Counted from the first letter of the stretch, positions 22,009-33,566 are shown. The stretch: 64,000 bases of DNA from Pseudevernia furfuracea (GCA_022315425.1 JAIUPT010000020.1:558001-622000), one strand, 5' to 3'. The notes: a model not told the origin generated them from the letters alone. Program-made: numbers and translations.

Positions 22009-22440
22009 ATTTACTTTCACCCCGTGTCAAGGGTTTCATAGGATTAGAAAGTCCACGAAAGGGAAGTAGCAGATATTATTTTGCGAGCAGCTCAGCAAGC
22101 AAGCCCGCTGTGGAAATAAATGTTTCAGCGCACTCGAATACGGCGGCCGAATCCTACTTTACTACAACAAATAGCAATACAATAGTACACTCGTACCAAA
22201 TGGCACTTATCAAAAATTCTATCGATACGAGCACTCTTCGTCCTCGGGCCTATTCTCTCGTTGATCGCTTCAATGGTACAACTGCATATTTACAATAGCA
22301 TATTGTCAAGTGTATGAGGACCGCCTAGTAACCTAAGACAAGAAAAGGCTTAGGGTCGGTACTGACATTGTCGATAGATCAGATTTTGAGATTTGGCGAC
22401 GTCTCAAACTTGCAGGTGGATAACAACGGTGCTCATCGTG
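22009..22440. other. intergenic, Utp15 upstream region
   Basis: Short region between Utp15 and the end of the methyltransferase gene. No gene or clear motif seen. Confidence 0.35.
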
Positions 22441-23256
22441 TTACACTCGGCACAGAATTTCGCCATGAGTTAAAGTGTACCAGCCATCCTCGTCGGCAAC
22501 CCATTCGCGCCACCCTTTCACGAAGCGATTGATGTCCTCTTGAGTTGCAAAGCCGCCGTCAATCGCGTTCTTGGCAAACGACGAGTTGAGTAGGCGATCG
22601 GCCCACATGCCACTCCAATACGCTCTTTCCTCTGGGCTGGAGTAACACCAGACACTTGCAGTAGCAGTAATGTCAGAACGGTCAATGCCTGATTTGCGAG
22701 CCCACGAAATTAAATGGCGCCCCCCGTTCGGTTCACCACCACGGGATCTGGCCGTCTTGATATATATGTCTTTAAAACCGGTGACTGCCTCGATTTCAGG
22801 ATAGTGGGTTGCAGACTCAAAATCCGATTCACGGCAAGCTACGATGCCACCAGGTTTTGTAACCCGACGCCATTCGCGCAGTGCACTGACAGGACTGGCG
22901 ATATGCTGTAGAACCTGATGACAATGGACAACATCAAAAGTATGATCGGGAAAGTCCAAAGTGTGCGCGTCTCCGACTTGAAATCTGACATTCTCAATAC
23001 CGCGCTCGGCAGCTATTGAGCGAGCCTTTTCGACTACGTCTTGTCCCATCTCGATGCCGACAACTTGGCCGTTAGGTACCAATGCAGCAAGGTCAGTCGT
23101 GATAGACCCCGGACCACAACCTATATCGCAGATTTGCATATCGGGGAGGATGAAATTCAGGAGGTATGCTGCTGAGTTGGCAGCCGTTCGTAATTTATGA
23201 GACTTCAAGACTGACTCCGAATGGTCTGATACGTAGACCTCTGACTTCTGTGCCAT
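22441..23256 (-). CDS. class I SAM-dependent methyltransferase (UbiE-like)
   Basis: 271 residues from the ATG at 23254-23256 (MAQKSEVYVSDHSES), which fits where relatives begin; the open frame upstream lacks similarity. Motif I CDIGCGPGSITTDLA, the motif II acidic residue in VVGIEMG, GDAHTLDFPDHTFDVVHCHQ, and a motif near LREWRRVTKPGGIVACRE follow the Methyltransf_11/UbiE pattern. Fungal members of this group act on diverse small molecules and several belong to secondary metabolism, but no biosynthetic cluster surrounds this gene. It is divergent from SEC24. The substrate cannot be inferred. Confidence 0.85.
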   Translation of the reverse strand: MAQKSEVYVSDHSESVLKSHKLRTAANSAAYLLNFILPDMQICDIGCGPGSITTDLAALVPNGQVVGIEMGQDVVEKARSIAAERGIENVRFQVGDAHTLDFPDHTFDVVHCHQVLQHIASPVSALREWRRVTKPGGIVACRESDFESATHYPEIEAVTGFKDIYIKTARSRGGEPNGGRHLISWARKSGIDRSDITATASVWCYSSPEERAYWSGMWADRLLNSSFAKNAIDGGFATQEDINRFVKGWREWVADEDGWYTLTHGEILCRV

Positions 23257-23640
23257 CTTGAGTATACACGACGAAGCCAAATATTGTTCAAGATTCACAG
23301 ACCAATGTGCCGCCAAGAGATGCAGCCAATGCTTAGTCAGCGACGCAGGATTTCGCCAAGCTACAGATCTCAATTGTAAAGGCAAGGCCGTAAGGGTACC
23401 TTAGAGTTCCGAATGTTCAAGGCGCCAGGCTCGTCCCTCCTCGTTTACCCGTATTTTCACACGATTGCTTTCCACATACACCGCTTCTAGCGATCTGCCC
23501 AGGAAGCCGACCCTAAGTACGTACAGGCTTGGAAAGCTGAAAAGAAAAGGCCACCTCGAACAGCCTTCGATACCACTCAACCCAAAGGGCTGCAGCTCTC
23601 AAAGACAGACCGGATTACTCGAGACCGGGCGAGCCCGATC
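23257..23640. promoter_or_regulatory. 384 bp divergent region between methyltransferase and SEC24
   Basis: It must hold promoters for both genes. No distinctive element seen. Confidence 0.4.
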
Positions 23641-26600
23641 ATGGCAACCCCCCAGCCGGGTTACCCTCCCAATGGTCAACCAAACCACGAGCAATACCAG
23701 CAAGAGCAATATGACCCCAACCAGCAAGAGGTCCCAGAGAATGCATCTTCCACACAAGGCGGCCCACCAGTATCTACTGCTGGAGGTCGCAGAAAACGGA
23801 ACTATGCTGGGCAAGCGTATGACTTTGGGGGAGGTGCAAATTCGGCGCTGGGCGGGCAGCAACAAGGTGGTGGAGCATATTCCGGAGCACCTGGCATGCA
23901 AACTCAACCGCAACCCGGATATCCAGGACCAGTCTACGGATCAAATCCGATCTCGCCTGGCATGGGAGGAGCTCCTGGCTACGGACAACCACCTCCTGCT
24001 GTTGGTGGCTACCAGCCTCCTGACCCTGCTTACCCTACACATGGAGCACCCCCTGCGCAACCAGGCATGGCTGGCGTCACTCAGGGTATGAGTAACCTTG
24101 CCGTGGGCGGCCAGGGACAGAATGTACCTCAGCCGGTGCAGGGACAGGCGCAAGGACGTCTTGCGATGAATCAGCTCATACCAACAGATCTCCTAAATCA
24201 ACATCTGGATGTCTCTGAACTCAGCCGCCCACCGCCCCAGATAAATCTGCCGCCCAATGTGAGTACATTATAACTCATAACTAAGCCACTAAACCCTGAC
24301 ATTCAGTAGTCCAGCGTCACTCCTTCTCCAGATGCTAATTGCTCCCCAAAATACGTTCGCTCTACGCTCAACGCTGTCCCAACAACGCACTCGTTGCTCA
24401 AGAAGTCTAAACTACCATTCGCACTGGTCATACAACCTTATAGCTCATTGCACGACCACGAAGACCCAGTTCCAGTGGTCCCTGACCAGGTTATCGCTCG
24501 ATGCAGGCGTTGCCGATCATACATCAATCCATTCGCAACCTTTCTAGACCAAGGCCATCGATGGCGGTGTAATATGTGCAATCTCACAAATGAGGTCCCA
24601 CAAGCCTTTGATTGGGATGCAGCCGCGCAAAAGCAATTAGATAGATGGTCGAGACCCGAACTCAACCACTCTGTCGTGGAATTTGTTGCACCTCAAGAAT
24701 ATATGGTCCGCCCACCTCAGCCATTGGTCTACTTGTTCCTCTTCGATGTCAGCTACAATTCTGTAACCAACGGTCTGCTAGCTACAGGAGCTCGCTGTAT
24801 CCTTGAGAGCCTGGACCGCATCCCCAATGCGGATCGACGTACCAGGCTTGGATTCATGGCCGTAGATTCAAGCCTTCACTATTTTTCCATCCCTCGCGAC
24901 GACAGCGAGAACGGTGAGCCAAGCATGATGGTCGTCAGCGATCTGGATGAGCCATTTTTGCCAACACCTGTTGATTTACTGGTTACACTAACTGAGTGCC
25001 GAGAGAACATCGAAAATTTCCTAGGAAAGCTCCAAGAAATGTTCCAAAATACTCAGAACGCTGGATCCTGCATGGGATCCGCACTACGAGCTGGTCACAA
25101 GCTAATATCTCCTGTGGGCGGAAAGCTTACCGTTCTAACTGCAAGCCTTCCGAATCTTGGACATGGGAAACTTGAGATGAGGGAAGATAAGAAAATTCTT
25201 GGAACCAGCAAGGAGAGTAGCCTTTTACAGACTGCAAACAGTTTCTACAAAAGCTTTGCGGTTGAGTGCTCGAAGAATCAAGTATCCATCGATATGTTCC
25301 TTTTCTCATCTCAGTACCAAGACGTTGCGTCTTTGAGCAATCTGCCAAGATATACAGGAGGTCAAACATATTTTTACCCAGGATGGAATGCAGCAAGAAG
25401 CGAAGATGCAATCAAATTTGCGCGGGAGTTCTCTGACTATCTGTCAGCTGAGATCGGCCTCGAAGCTGTACTCCGTGTTAGGGCTACTACTGGCTTGCGA
25501 ATGAGTACTTTCTACGGCAACTTCTTTAATCGCAGTTCAGATCTCTGTGCGTTCCCCGCGTTTCCTCGAGACCAAGGCTACGTGGTCGAAGTTGCCATCG
25601 ACGAGTCGTTGACGAAAGGCGTTGTCTGCTTACAAAGCGCTGTACTGCATACGACATGCAATGGCGAGAGACGAATCAGGGTTATGACCCTTGCTTTGCC
25701 CACAACTCAGTCACTTGCGGACGTTTACGCCTCTGCAGACCAAGCAGCGATTGCCACCGTCTTCAGTCACAAAGCCGTCGAGCGTGCCCTGGGCAGTGGA
25801 CTGGAACCTGCACGAGATGCGCTAAGAGCTAAGCTTATTGAGCTTTTACAGACATACCGAAAAGAGCTAGCTGGTGGCAACATGGGAGGTGGTGGCCTGC
25901 AATTCCCTACCAACTTAAGATGCTTGCCCGTTCTTTTCCTAGGTTTAATCAAAAACGTAAGTAATAGCCCGCATGACCCTGAGAGATGGAATCAATTGCT
26001 CATGGTGTGCAGATTGGCCTTCGACAATCTGCGCAAATACCAAGCGATATGCGCTCCGCTGCCTTGTGCCAGCTTTCGACCTTGCCGCTACCACTACTCG
26101 TTCAGTTTATATACCCTAGAATGTATTCATTACACGACATGCCCGACAGTGCTGGCTTACCCGACGAAGAGAATGGTGACATTGTTCTACCGCCTGCGAC
26201 CAACCTCTCTTCCCAGAGTCTCGTTCCATATGGGCTTTATCTCATTGATGATGGCCAAACGCAGTTTCTTTGGGTGGGCCGCGAAGCTGTCTCTCAGCTG
26301 GTGCAAGATGTCTTTGAAGTGCCAGATCGGACACAACTGAAAGTCGGCAAGACGACCTTGCCGGTGCTCGACAACGACTTCAATGAGCGGGTCAGAGCCA
26401 TCGTGGAGAAGAGTCGGGACCACAGGAGCAAAGGGGTTGGGAGCATTGTTGTGCCGAGTCTGTATGTGGTACGAGAAGATGGCGAGCCGGGAATGAGACT
26501 GTGGGCCCAATCCATGCTCGTGGAGGACAGGGCGGACCAAGGTGTCAGTCTGGCGCAATGGATGGGCACAATGAGAGAAAAGGTTGGTGGTGCCCCTTAT

Positions 26601-26651
26601 CTCCAGCTTCCCGCCACACTCACTGACGATCGGTCTCTCCATGATAGATGA
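23641..26651 (+). CDS. SEC24: COPII coat subunit Sec24
   Basis: Exons 23641-24258, 24310-25956, 26013-26651 give 967 residues. The N-terminal ~200 residues are Pro/Gly/Gln-rich and disordered, as in fungal Sec24. Next come the zinc finger with Cys at about 271, 274, 293 and 296 (CRRC...CNMC), the trunk domain (PLVYLFLFDVSYNSV), the beta-sandwich (TTGLRMSTFYGNFFNRSSDL), the helical domain and the C-terminal gelsolin-like fold (YGLYLIDDGQTQFLWVGREA). Sec24 selects cargo for ER-to-Golgi vesicles together with Sec23. A fourth short exon is possible: an intron 26583-26647 would replace the last residues by a 12-residue tail ending at 26686. I prefer this family call with high confidence but leave the exact C-terminus open. 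Confidence 0.93.
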
Positions 26652-27022
26652 ATGAACCCGAAGGATTTTTGAGTTCATTCCAGTGACGGCTGGCCTAGCA
26701 TTGTTTGTGTAGCGCTTGTTGCTCACTCAACCTTGGGCCGTGCCAATCTTGGTACTGCGGGATCGTCTCGCACATCAACTTGATGACACTGTCTACATAC
26801 ATTATTGAACATTGATGCTTGATGTGATAAAGCTCAGCTTGACCTCGTGGCAATATAAGGTTCGCCTCGTTTCAAAGGTTCGCTACCAGAGAACAAGCTA
26901 CGGTCCAGCGTGGGGATCTGTCCGAGGGTCTTGCCCGCGAGATCTGACCCCTGGCGCGATAATTCAATCTTTTACCTTACCTACGAGTATTTCATTAGAG
27001 TACACTATTGACCCGTAAGATG

Positions 27023-27119
27023 CTCTCTTTCTCTATTTCTCTATTTCTCTCTTTCTCTCTTTCTCTCTTTCTCTCTTTCTCTCTTTCTCTCTTTCTCTCT
27101 TTCCCTCCTTCCCTCCTTC
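27023..27119. repeat. CT-rich microsatellite (about 8-bp unit, ctctttct-like)
   Basis: Roughly 97 bases of repeated tttctctc-type units, degenerating to ccct units at the right end. Pure pyrimidine on the plus strand. Confidence 0.9.
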
Positions 27120-27161
27120 ACAGTCACAGCCCATAGCATCCCTCACATTTTAGAATTTGGA

Positions 27162-27200
27162 AATAGAATCTACAAATAGAATCTACAAATAGAATTTACA
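27162..27200. repeat. 13-bp tandem repeat, three copies
   Basis: Unit aatagaatctaca at 27162-27174, 27175-27187 and 27188-27200, the third with one substitution. Confidence 0.9.
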
Positions 27201-28409
27201 AATAGGTAGAATAGATCAAGCCAGTGGCTCGAGGCTCGAGTGGTGCAAGCACTGTCAGACCGGCGCTTAGAGTAGCTAACTCCGTGCAATTGCAATTGGA
27301 TTTCTGGCCAGCAGCTTTGCTTTTAGAGTTTAAGTAAGGTAGACATTCCCCCACCATTAGCGCCGTGCGTAGACGCTGCCATCACAGCACCACCATTGCA
27401 ACAACTCTGAAACAACCAGGCACTGTTCCAGAGTCAGAGTCGTACTGCAGTAGCTCTGCGCGCCTCCGACTGCTTCAAGCTACTCAAGGGTTTCAGCGTC
27501 GGAGACATAGGCCCGAGCTGATTGGTGGGGTTCACGCTCAACTTCTCAAAGGCAGCACAAAGAAAGGTACCAGAATCCTTCCCTTCAGCCTCACTTCTAG
27601 TCACGCTGCATCACAGGACAGCGAAAGAAACATATCTAAAAGTACCGACAGACGCTGTGCATATAGCCTCGCATCCTTTGCCCGTCCCCAAACTTCAGCC
27701 CCACCGCCTCAGCCTTCCAAGCTACCTCCGACAACCACGACTTCAAAAATCCTTTGAGCAAGCCGAAGCATTCATCTATTGTCAAAGAAAGCGGTCCGAT
27801 TTCACTTCCAAGATTCGACACACCACCAACCTCCCATACCGCTTCATCGGAACAGCCGATATAGGAAGGCCCCGCACCCAAGACGACCGACTACCTTCCA
27901 AAAACAACGAGCGAGCAACTCCGGTCTACCAAAACACTCGAAGCTTGCAGTAGCCACGGTGAGAAGGAATTCCAATCGGTGAGAGTCTACATATTTGCTA
28001 TACCAGGCACCAAATGTTCCCCCGTGACTTGATTTCCTCAAACGGGACTGCTGCGGATCTAAAACTATTGCTCTTGGCCGTTTGTTTAAGAAATGGCGCC
28101 GACATCTGTTGCAAGATCTGTCTTGCCTCTCGTACCCAACGTCATCTTTGCGCATTCGAAACTTTGGCCCTGACTCTCTTCATACTTCAAGTCAATGCTT
28201 CATAGCCCTTTATGACTCAACACCTTACATGTTACTTTAAAGGCACATCATCTTCCTACTTCACCATGAGCCTTTAAAAGGTGATTCGGCTAATTCTAAT
28301 CGTACAGCGGCCCATCGTAGATCTCACCGGCGCTCTAGACGTACAGTTTTTACGCAAACTTCCTCCTTGTCGCCATCAACATTCGTGAAGCCGGACTTCG
28401 CGACCCACA

Positions 28410-29682
28410 ATGTCACGTCAGCAACCAGCGCCACCAGGCGGGTCTAGAAAGATCTCCTTCAACGTCTCTGATCAATATGACATTCAAGATGTCGTTGGAG
28501 AGGGTGCCTACGGCGTTGTATGGTAAGCCGCCGTACAACAAGAGGGATCTAGGATAGCATGTACTGATATTCAGAAGTTCTGCGCTCCACAAACCTTCAG
28601 GCCAGAAGGTAGCAATCAAAAAGATCACCCCTTTCGACCACTCCATGTTTTGCCTCCGTACATTACGAGAGATGAAACTGCTGCGCTACTTCAACCACGA
28701 GAACATTATCTCTATCCTTGACATCCAGAAGCCAAGGAACTACGAGACCTTTTCGGAAGTCTACCTGATTCAGGTAAGCATGAGTAGCCCTGAGGGTAAG
28801 CCCGTGCTAATTCACTCCGAGGAGCTCATGGAGACAGATATGCACCGTGTCATTCGCACCCAAGACCTGTCAGATGATCATTGCCAGTACTTCATTTATC
28901 AGACGCTACGTGCTTTGAAGGCCATGCATTCGGCGAACGTCCTCCATCGCGATCTCAAACCCTCTAATCTACTGCTCAACGCCAACTGCGATTTGAAGGT
29001 CTGTGACTTTGGACTTGCCAGATCTGCAGCATCAACCGAAGACAACTCAGGATTCATGACTGAATACGTCGCAACGAGGTGGTACCGCGCACCCGAGATC
29101 ATGCTCACATTCAAAGAATACACGAAAGCCATTGATGTATGGAGTGTGGGATGCATCTTGGCGGAGATGCTGAATGGCAAGCCTCTGTTCCCCGGAAAGG
29201 ATTGTCAGTATTTCCCCCGAGTTTGTCCCCGAGGAGCACTACTGACAAGTGGCAGACCATCACCAGTTGACACTTATCCTCGACGTCCTCGGAACCCCAA
29301 CTATGGAGGACTACTACGGCATCAAATCTCGGCGTGCGCGGGAATACATCCGCTCTCTGCCATTCAAGAAGAAGATCCCCATGAAAGCGATGTTCCCCAA
29401 GACTTCCGACCTTGCCTTGGACTTATTAGAGAAGCTTCTCGCATTCAATCCTGTGAAGAGAATTACAGTCGAAGAGGCGTTGAGGCACGCTTACTTAGAG
29501 CCATATCATGACCCAGAAGACGAGCCAACCGCAGAAGCCATCCCCGAGGAATTCTTTGACTTCGACAAAAACAAAGATACGCTGACCAAGGAGGAATTGA
29601 AACGTAGGCTGTACCTCATCCTTTTCACTGCTTTGTTGCTAACCATAGTGCAGAGTTGATCTTTGCAGAAATCATGAGATAG
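28410..29682 (+). CDS. PMK1: MAP kinase, Fus3/Kss1 (Pmk1) type
   Basis: Five exons, 28410-28522, 28578-28773, 28822-29203, 29256-29603, 29654-29682, give 355 residues, the exact size class of Pmk1/Fmk1/Bmp1. Glycine loop GEGAYGVV (30-37), catalytic lysine in VAIKK (Lys52), HRDLKP (145-150), DFG (165-167), activation loop TEY (183-185), and the common-docking/C-terminal segment ending QLIFAEIMR. It phosphorylates transcription factors downstream of a Ste11/Ste7-type cascade and controls mating, hyphal fusion and, in pathogens, host penetration. The first intron ends in AAG; the second is 48 bp and in frame, so its retention would not shift the frame. All catalytic residues are present. Confidence 0.95.
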
Positions 29683-30001
29683 GATTCTTTAATAATGACG
29701 CAACTCGGGCGACCTGATTTGGAAAATCGAAGACAGAATCATGTCTGGCTGTCATATATCGGCTGGTGACGATAGATGTGGCCCTTTCGATCTCATTCGC
29801 TGCTAAAGAGCCGGGCCTAGGCAATGTGTCTTCAAGCATCCGCGTGCATATGTGGACTTTCCTTACCGTCTTGATTCTCGGCTTGAGTGGCTGTGTGTTT
29901 CTTGTACACGGGGGTATGTCAAAAGAAGGATAGCGATATAGCTTCAGCATTCGATCATTTCCGTTTTCTACCGATTGGATCTAGATGCAGCAGAAAGATG
30001 C
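29683..30001. other. convergent intergenic region
   Basis: Between the 3' ends of the MAP kinase and uroporphyrinogen synthase genes; no further feature seen. Confidence 0.4.
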
Positions 30002-30982
30002 TCATAGCCCCTTCTCCTTCATGAAGGTTTCAATCCCCTCCTTCACCCCCTGCGGACTAGGCTTTTTCGCAACCACATCAGGTTCAAAGCGAAACTCCTG
30101 GACCAGGTAATCCCTCGTCGTTGGCCCAATACAAGCCACGAACGTCTTCCCTACCGGTTCCCCTACACGGGCCTTCCCACTCGCTTTGTTCAGCCATCCC
30201 AGACCTCTCAACATTGCTTCCCCGGCCGTGGGTGAGAACACCACGACCCACCTTACTGTCTCGGGTATTGTCCGGGCTAGCGTTTGCGTGAAATGGAACT
30301 CGAACTCTTCCAGTTCGCCCGTTTTATACACCTCCATCTCATCAACCTGGATCCTTTCCCCCTCGGGTAGGTCCGGATCCATGAGCATGCGCGGCACGAC
30401 ATCTCTCCTCTTCTCCCCCACCAGGAACAGTGCCGGTTTCCTCCGCGCCCCGTCCCCCTCCCGCACGTCGTAGGCCCCGTCCCCCTCCTCCCTTTCCCCC
30501 AACATGATCCTCGCAAGCACCTCCCCACTCCCCGCCTCCTCGCCCCCGTAGATCCCGCACCCGGCGCACCTTTCATCCCGCACCGCCCTCAACGCCCTCT
30601 CCGTCGCGGGCCCTACAACGTATAACCGCACCCGGCTGCTACCCAGCCCCTCCGCCACCCTCTCCCTGATCCTCACCACCGGCGGCGCGTTCAGCGCCGA
30701 AGCGAAAGCGGCGACGGCGCGCTGGGACGTGAAGATGAAAGCGCCGTAGGGGAACGGGTTGGGTTCCGGCAGGTGTGACGGGGAGGGGGTGGGGGTGAAG
30801 TGCGTGAGGAGGAGCTTGATGAGGGGGTCCGGGAGGAGGGTGTGGGATAGGACGGGGATGAAGGTTGGATCGAAGGGTGGGCTTAGGTGAAGGGTGTAGG
30901 CGTCGGAGGTCGGGGTCGGGGCGGGGGTTTTCAGGAGGAGGACCGGTACTGGTGCGTGGACAGGATGGGCGGCGGAGGACAT
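30002..30982 (-). CDS. HEM4: uroporphyrinogen-III synthase
   Basis: Single exon, 326 residues, from an ATG at 30980-30982. It closes hydroxymethylbilane to uroporphyrinogen III in cytosolic heme synthesis. The family is weakly conserved, but the landmarks are visible: N-terminal PVLLLKTPAP, FPYGAFIFTSQRAVAAF, YVVGPATERAL, LFLVGEKRRDVVPRML, a linker rich in Glu, VRWVVVFSPTAGEAML, and FVACIGPTTRDYL near the end. Codon use is very GC-rich at third positions, shared with the divergent ERV1 gene. The two start codons are 206 bp apart. Confidence 0.85.
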   Translation of the reverse strand: MSSAAHPVHAPVPVLLLKTPAPTPTSDAYTLHLSPPFDPTFIPVLSHTLLPDPLIKLLLTHFTPTPSPSHLPEPNPFPYGAFIFTSQRAVAAFASALNAPPVVRIRERVAEGLGSSRVRLYVVGPATERALRAVRDERCAGCGIYGGEEAGSGEVLARIMLGEREEGDGAYDVREGDGARRKPALFLVGEKRRDVVPRMLMDPDLPEGERIQVDEMEVYKTGELEEFEFHFTQTLARTIPETVRWVVVFSPTAGEAMLRGLGWLNKASGKARVGEPVGKTFVACIGPTTRDYLVQEFRFEPDVVAKKPSPQGVKEGIETFMKEKGL

Positions 30983-31188
30983 TGTGTCTATCTAGTAAGT
31001 ATGAATAGGAGGTAACGATGTCAAGTCGGGCCATTGGAGCTTCGACAACAAGGGCATGGCATTCTTCCTTTTTTTTTTGCGGAGACGAGGCGCCGAAGTT
31101 CAGCCGGAGTAAACATCTTTGTTACGAGCTTTTCCCTTCTCTCTCTCTCTCTCCCTCTCTCTCTCCGTTTCCTTACGCTCTTTCCGCC
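30983..31188. promoter_or_regulatory. divergent promoter region HEM4 / ERV1 with CT tract
   Basis: 206 bp between start codons. It contains an uninterrupted T run near 31070 and a CT-dinucleotide tract at about 31139-31166 just upstream of ERV1, a common pyrimidine-rich feature of fungal promoters. Confidence 0.5.
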
Positions 31189-31892
31189 ATGGACAAATCC
31201 TCCAGCGATGTCCCCAAAACGAGCAAGAAGCCCACCGCAGAAGCCGAAGACGCCGCCGCTCCGGGAAACCAAGCTCCCCCCAAGGGCGGCGTAGTGCTGG
31301 GCAAAGATGGCAAACCGTGAGTCCACCTTCCCGCATCCACAAAGAACATCCTCGGAAGCCGACACGAACCCCTCCCCCAAAAAGCTGCCGCTCCTGCACC
31401 TCCGTCTCCTCCTGGCTCGCCATGGCGAAACAAGACACCGCCGCCGGCGGCGGCAACGGAAGCCCGAACCAGCGGCGGCCCCCTGCCTCCTCCGCCTCCG
31501 CAGCGGCCGCCGCCTCCTCCTCCGCCTCCGCCCCCACCCCGCCCGCCGACTGCCCCCCGGACGTCGAAGCGCTCGGCCGCTCCACCTGGACGTTCCTGCA
31601 CGCGCTCTCGGCCTCGTACCCGCCCGCCGCGTCCCCGGCCCAGCAGTCGGACATGCGGCAGTTCCTGGCGCTCTTCTCGCGCCTGTACCCGTGCTGGACG
31701 TGCGCGGAGGACTTCCGGGGGTGGATGGGCCGGCGGGGCAACGAGCCGCGGGTGGAGGGCAGGGAGGGGCTGGGCCGGTGGATGTGCGAGGCCCACAACG
31801 AGGTGAACCGCAAGCTGGGCAAGAGGGAGTTTGAGTGCGCGAGGTGGGAGGAGAGGTGGCGGACCGGGTGGGGGGATGGGAGGTGCGATTGA
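31189..31892 (+). CDS. ERV1: FAD-linked sulfhydryl oxidase Erv1
   Basis: Two exons, 31189-31316 and 31385-31892 (68 bp intron), 211 residues. Distal shuttle cysteines CRSC (44-47), then a long Ala/Ser/Pro linker (about 60-98). The FAD-binding ERV/ALR domain follows: STWTFLHALSASYPP, the active-site CWTC (146-149), and the FAD-binding stretch CEAHNEVNRKLGK. Erv1 sits in the mitochondrial intermembrane space, reoxidises Mia40 and passes electrons to cytochrome c, driving disulfide import of small proteins. The key cysteine pairs are present. The linker is longer and more Ala-rich than in yeast. The gene lies in the same GC-rich island as HEM4, which creates long meaningless open frames on all strands. 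Confidence 0.9.
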
Positions 31893-32110
31893 GTGCAGTG
31901 AGTGAGGAGGTGGGACTTTCTGTTCCTGGTGCATATTTTGAGGGAGTCCAAGGAGGGTCTGGGCTCTTGGCATCTGCAATGGGATAGAGCATCGAGCGTG
32001 GGCGTTGTGTACAATATGTATTGGGTACCGGGCTATCTATCTACTCCTCCAATCTTTTGTACAAAAGTCTAAAGCAAGGTTTCGCTGCGCAATGCATGCA
32101 GCTTAGGCTT

Positions 32111-33042
32111 TTACTTCTCCATCTTCCCATACATGAGGTCCGTTCGCAAAGTTAGCTTGATGCCGCCTGTAACATCTGCGCCTGAGTGCAACAGGTCTCG
32201 GTGCTGGAAAATCAGCACCCGCCCTATCTTTGGATCGACATCCAACGAGCGTTGCATGTCGTATGAGTGGAAGGTCGTCGCACCACCGTCGAGCTTATTC
32301 GCGGGGGTTGATTCGTTGAGATAAAGATGGAGGGTGTAGAACGAGACCTCTTTGCCGTCTGGAGTTACATAGGAGCCGTCGTTGTGTGCTGATGGAGTCA
32401 GTGCAGATACCATCGAGGGGTCTAGATAGTACTTACGCCTGAAGTACTGCCCCTCACTATACTTGAGAAATCTCATACGTTCATTGAGTCGTGTCATCTT
32501 CCACGTCTCGCCCCGCATGACCGCTGCATTCCCTGTCACTCTAGCCTTGCCCTTCAGATGCTCAATTTCTGGCACCGAACCCTTGACCCTTGACCAGATC
32601 CTCTCGACCACATCTTTGTCATCCCAGATTATGCGGCCACAGTCTCGTGAATCTGTATACAATGCTTGGGCTCCACCTCCGATGTTGATCATGGCTCTCA
32701 ATGATTCCGGAGTCAGCATGTCTCTTCTAGAGTGTAATTTGGGTCGTGTGACTAGTCTTAGGAGTGGCCTGGTCCCGCAACATGTCTTACGACTCGAAAA
32801 GTATTCTCAATAGGGCAAAAAAGCTCCGAAAACATAACTTACTGTTCCCAGGTGCCATTGCTCTGGGCCTCAGCAGCCCGAACAAGGGTATCGCATTCTT
32901 CTTTTGAGAAGACATTGTCGAGAACTGTAGCGTAGCGTCCTTCATATTCCGGTAAATCTGTATACCTGAAGTCCACGTCGATCTTTTGGACCTTTGGGCC
33001 AGGGCCTAACAGGAAGTCGTTGGGAATAGTGAAAGTAGCCAT
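32111..33042 (-). CDS. 2-oxoglutarate/Fe(II) oxygenase (prolyl 4-hydroxylase-like)
   Basis: Exons 33042-32843, 32726-32437 and 32388-32111 give 255 residues; introns are 116 and 48 bp. The double-stranded beta-helix ligands are visible once spliced: His165-x-Asp167 (RPHNDGSY), the distal iron-binding His in FQHRDLLHSGADV, and the 2-oxoglutarate-binding basic residue in TLRTDLMYG. N-terminal NVFSKEECDTLV is the usual start of P4Hc-type domains. Members hydroxylate proline or other residues using 2-oxoglutarate. There is no signal peptide, so it is probably cytosolic or nuclear. The substrate is unknown. The 48 bp intron is in frame. Confidence 0.85.
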
Positions 33043-33215
33043 GGCGGTGTAGATGGATACAGCGTTTCAAGCAAGACATAGAATGGGAAAGGTGTGGAGA
33101 AAGGGTGTTGATTGGATATAAGAGTCACAAGGCTGTGCAGAAAAGATGACTCACGTGATCATTGCTGCCTGGCAGGAAAAGGATTCGACTTTTGTTTTGC
33201 AGTTGATGAGTCACT

Positions 33216-33566
33216 TCAAGAATCTTCGCGACCGTTCTCGACGCAGTGTGTATCCTCTGTCCCCTCAGTTTGGGCTGAAGAGACCTTTCTCGCACGTATT
33301 GGACCCTTGACATCGCCCAACTCGATACCCTGAGGCACCAATGATCCTTTCTGAAGTATTTCCACTTCTCCTTTCTCTCGTAGATTCCAGAGTATGTCGC
33401 GAACGGCTGGCATGAGACCTCGCCAGTCGGAAGCACCGCAGGCTCTGAGCTCTGCCGCTGTCAAGGCCCTTGGGACTTCCGATGGACAAATGGTCTTTGG
33501 GTATTCTCGGGAGGACAGCAAGCGATGGATGTGGGGCCTGAGGACCTTGAGTTCTGCCTCTGCCAT
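33216..33566 (-). CDS. DUF3253 protein
   Basis: 116 residues from the first ATG in frame (33564-33566). It matches the DUF3253 pattern: a helical start (VLRPHIHRLLSSR), KTICPSEVPRALT, DWRGLMPAVRDILWNL, a basic beta strand (GEVEILQKGSLV) and GPIRARK. The fold is predicted to be a winged helix; function is unknown. Such proteins are common in bacteria and fungi. The frame stays open upstream without an ATG, so an upstream exon cannot be excluded. It lies tail to head with the oxygenase gene, ~170 bp upstream of that gene's start. Confidence 0.75.
   Translation of the reverse strand: MAEAELKVLRPHIHRLLSSREYPKTICPSEVPRALTAAELRACGASDWRGLMPAVRDILWNLREKGEVEILQKGSLVPQGIELGDVKGPIRARKVSSAQTEGTEDTHCVENGREDS

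Larger units (their letters stand above)
26652..28409. other. long intergenic/5' leader region upstream of the MAP kinase
   Basis: About 1.75 kb. It holds the pyrimidine microsatellite and the 13-bp tandem repeat listed separately. The reading frames near 27365-28205 lack coding features and probably fall in a long 5' leader, which is common for regulatory kinases. Confidence 0.35.

Noticed and set aside
31021..32014. Several 175-323 codon frames overlapping ERV1
   Set aside because: They arise from the GC-rich, stop-poor sequence; only the frame with Erv1 motifs and a valid splice is supported.
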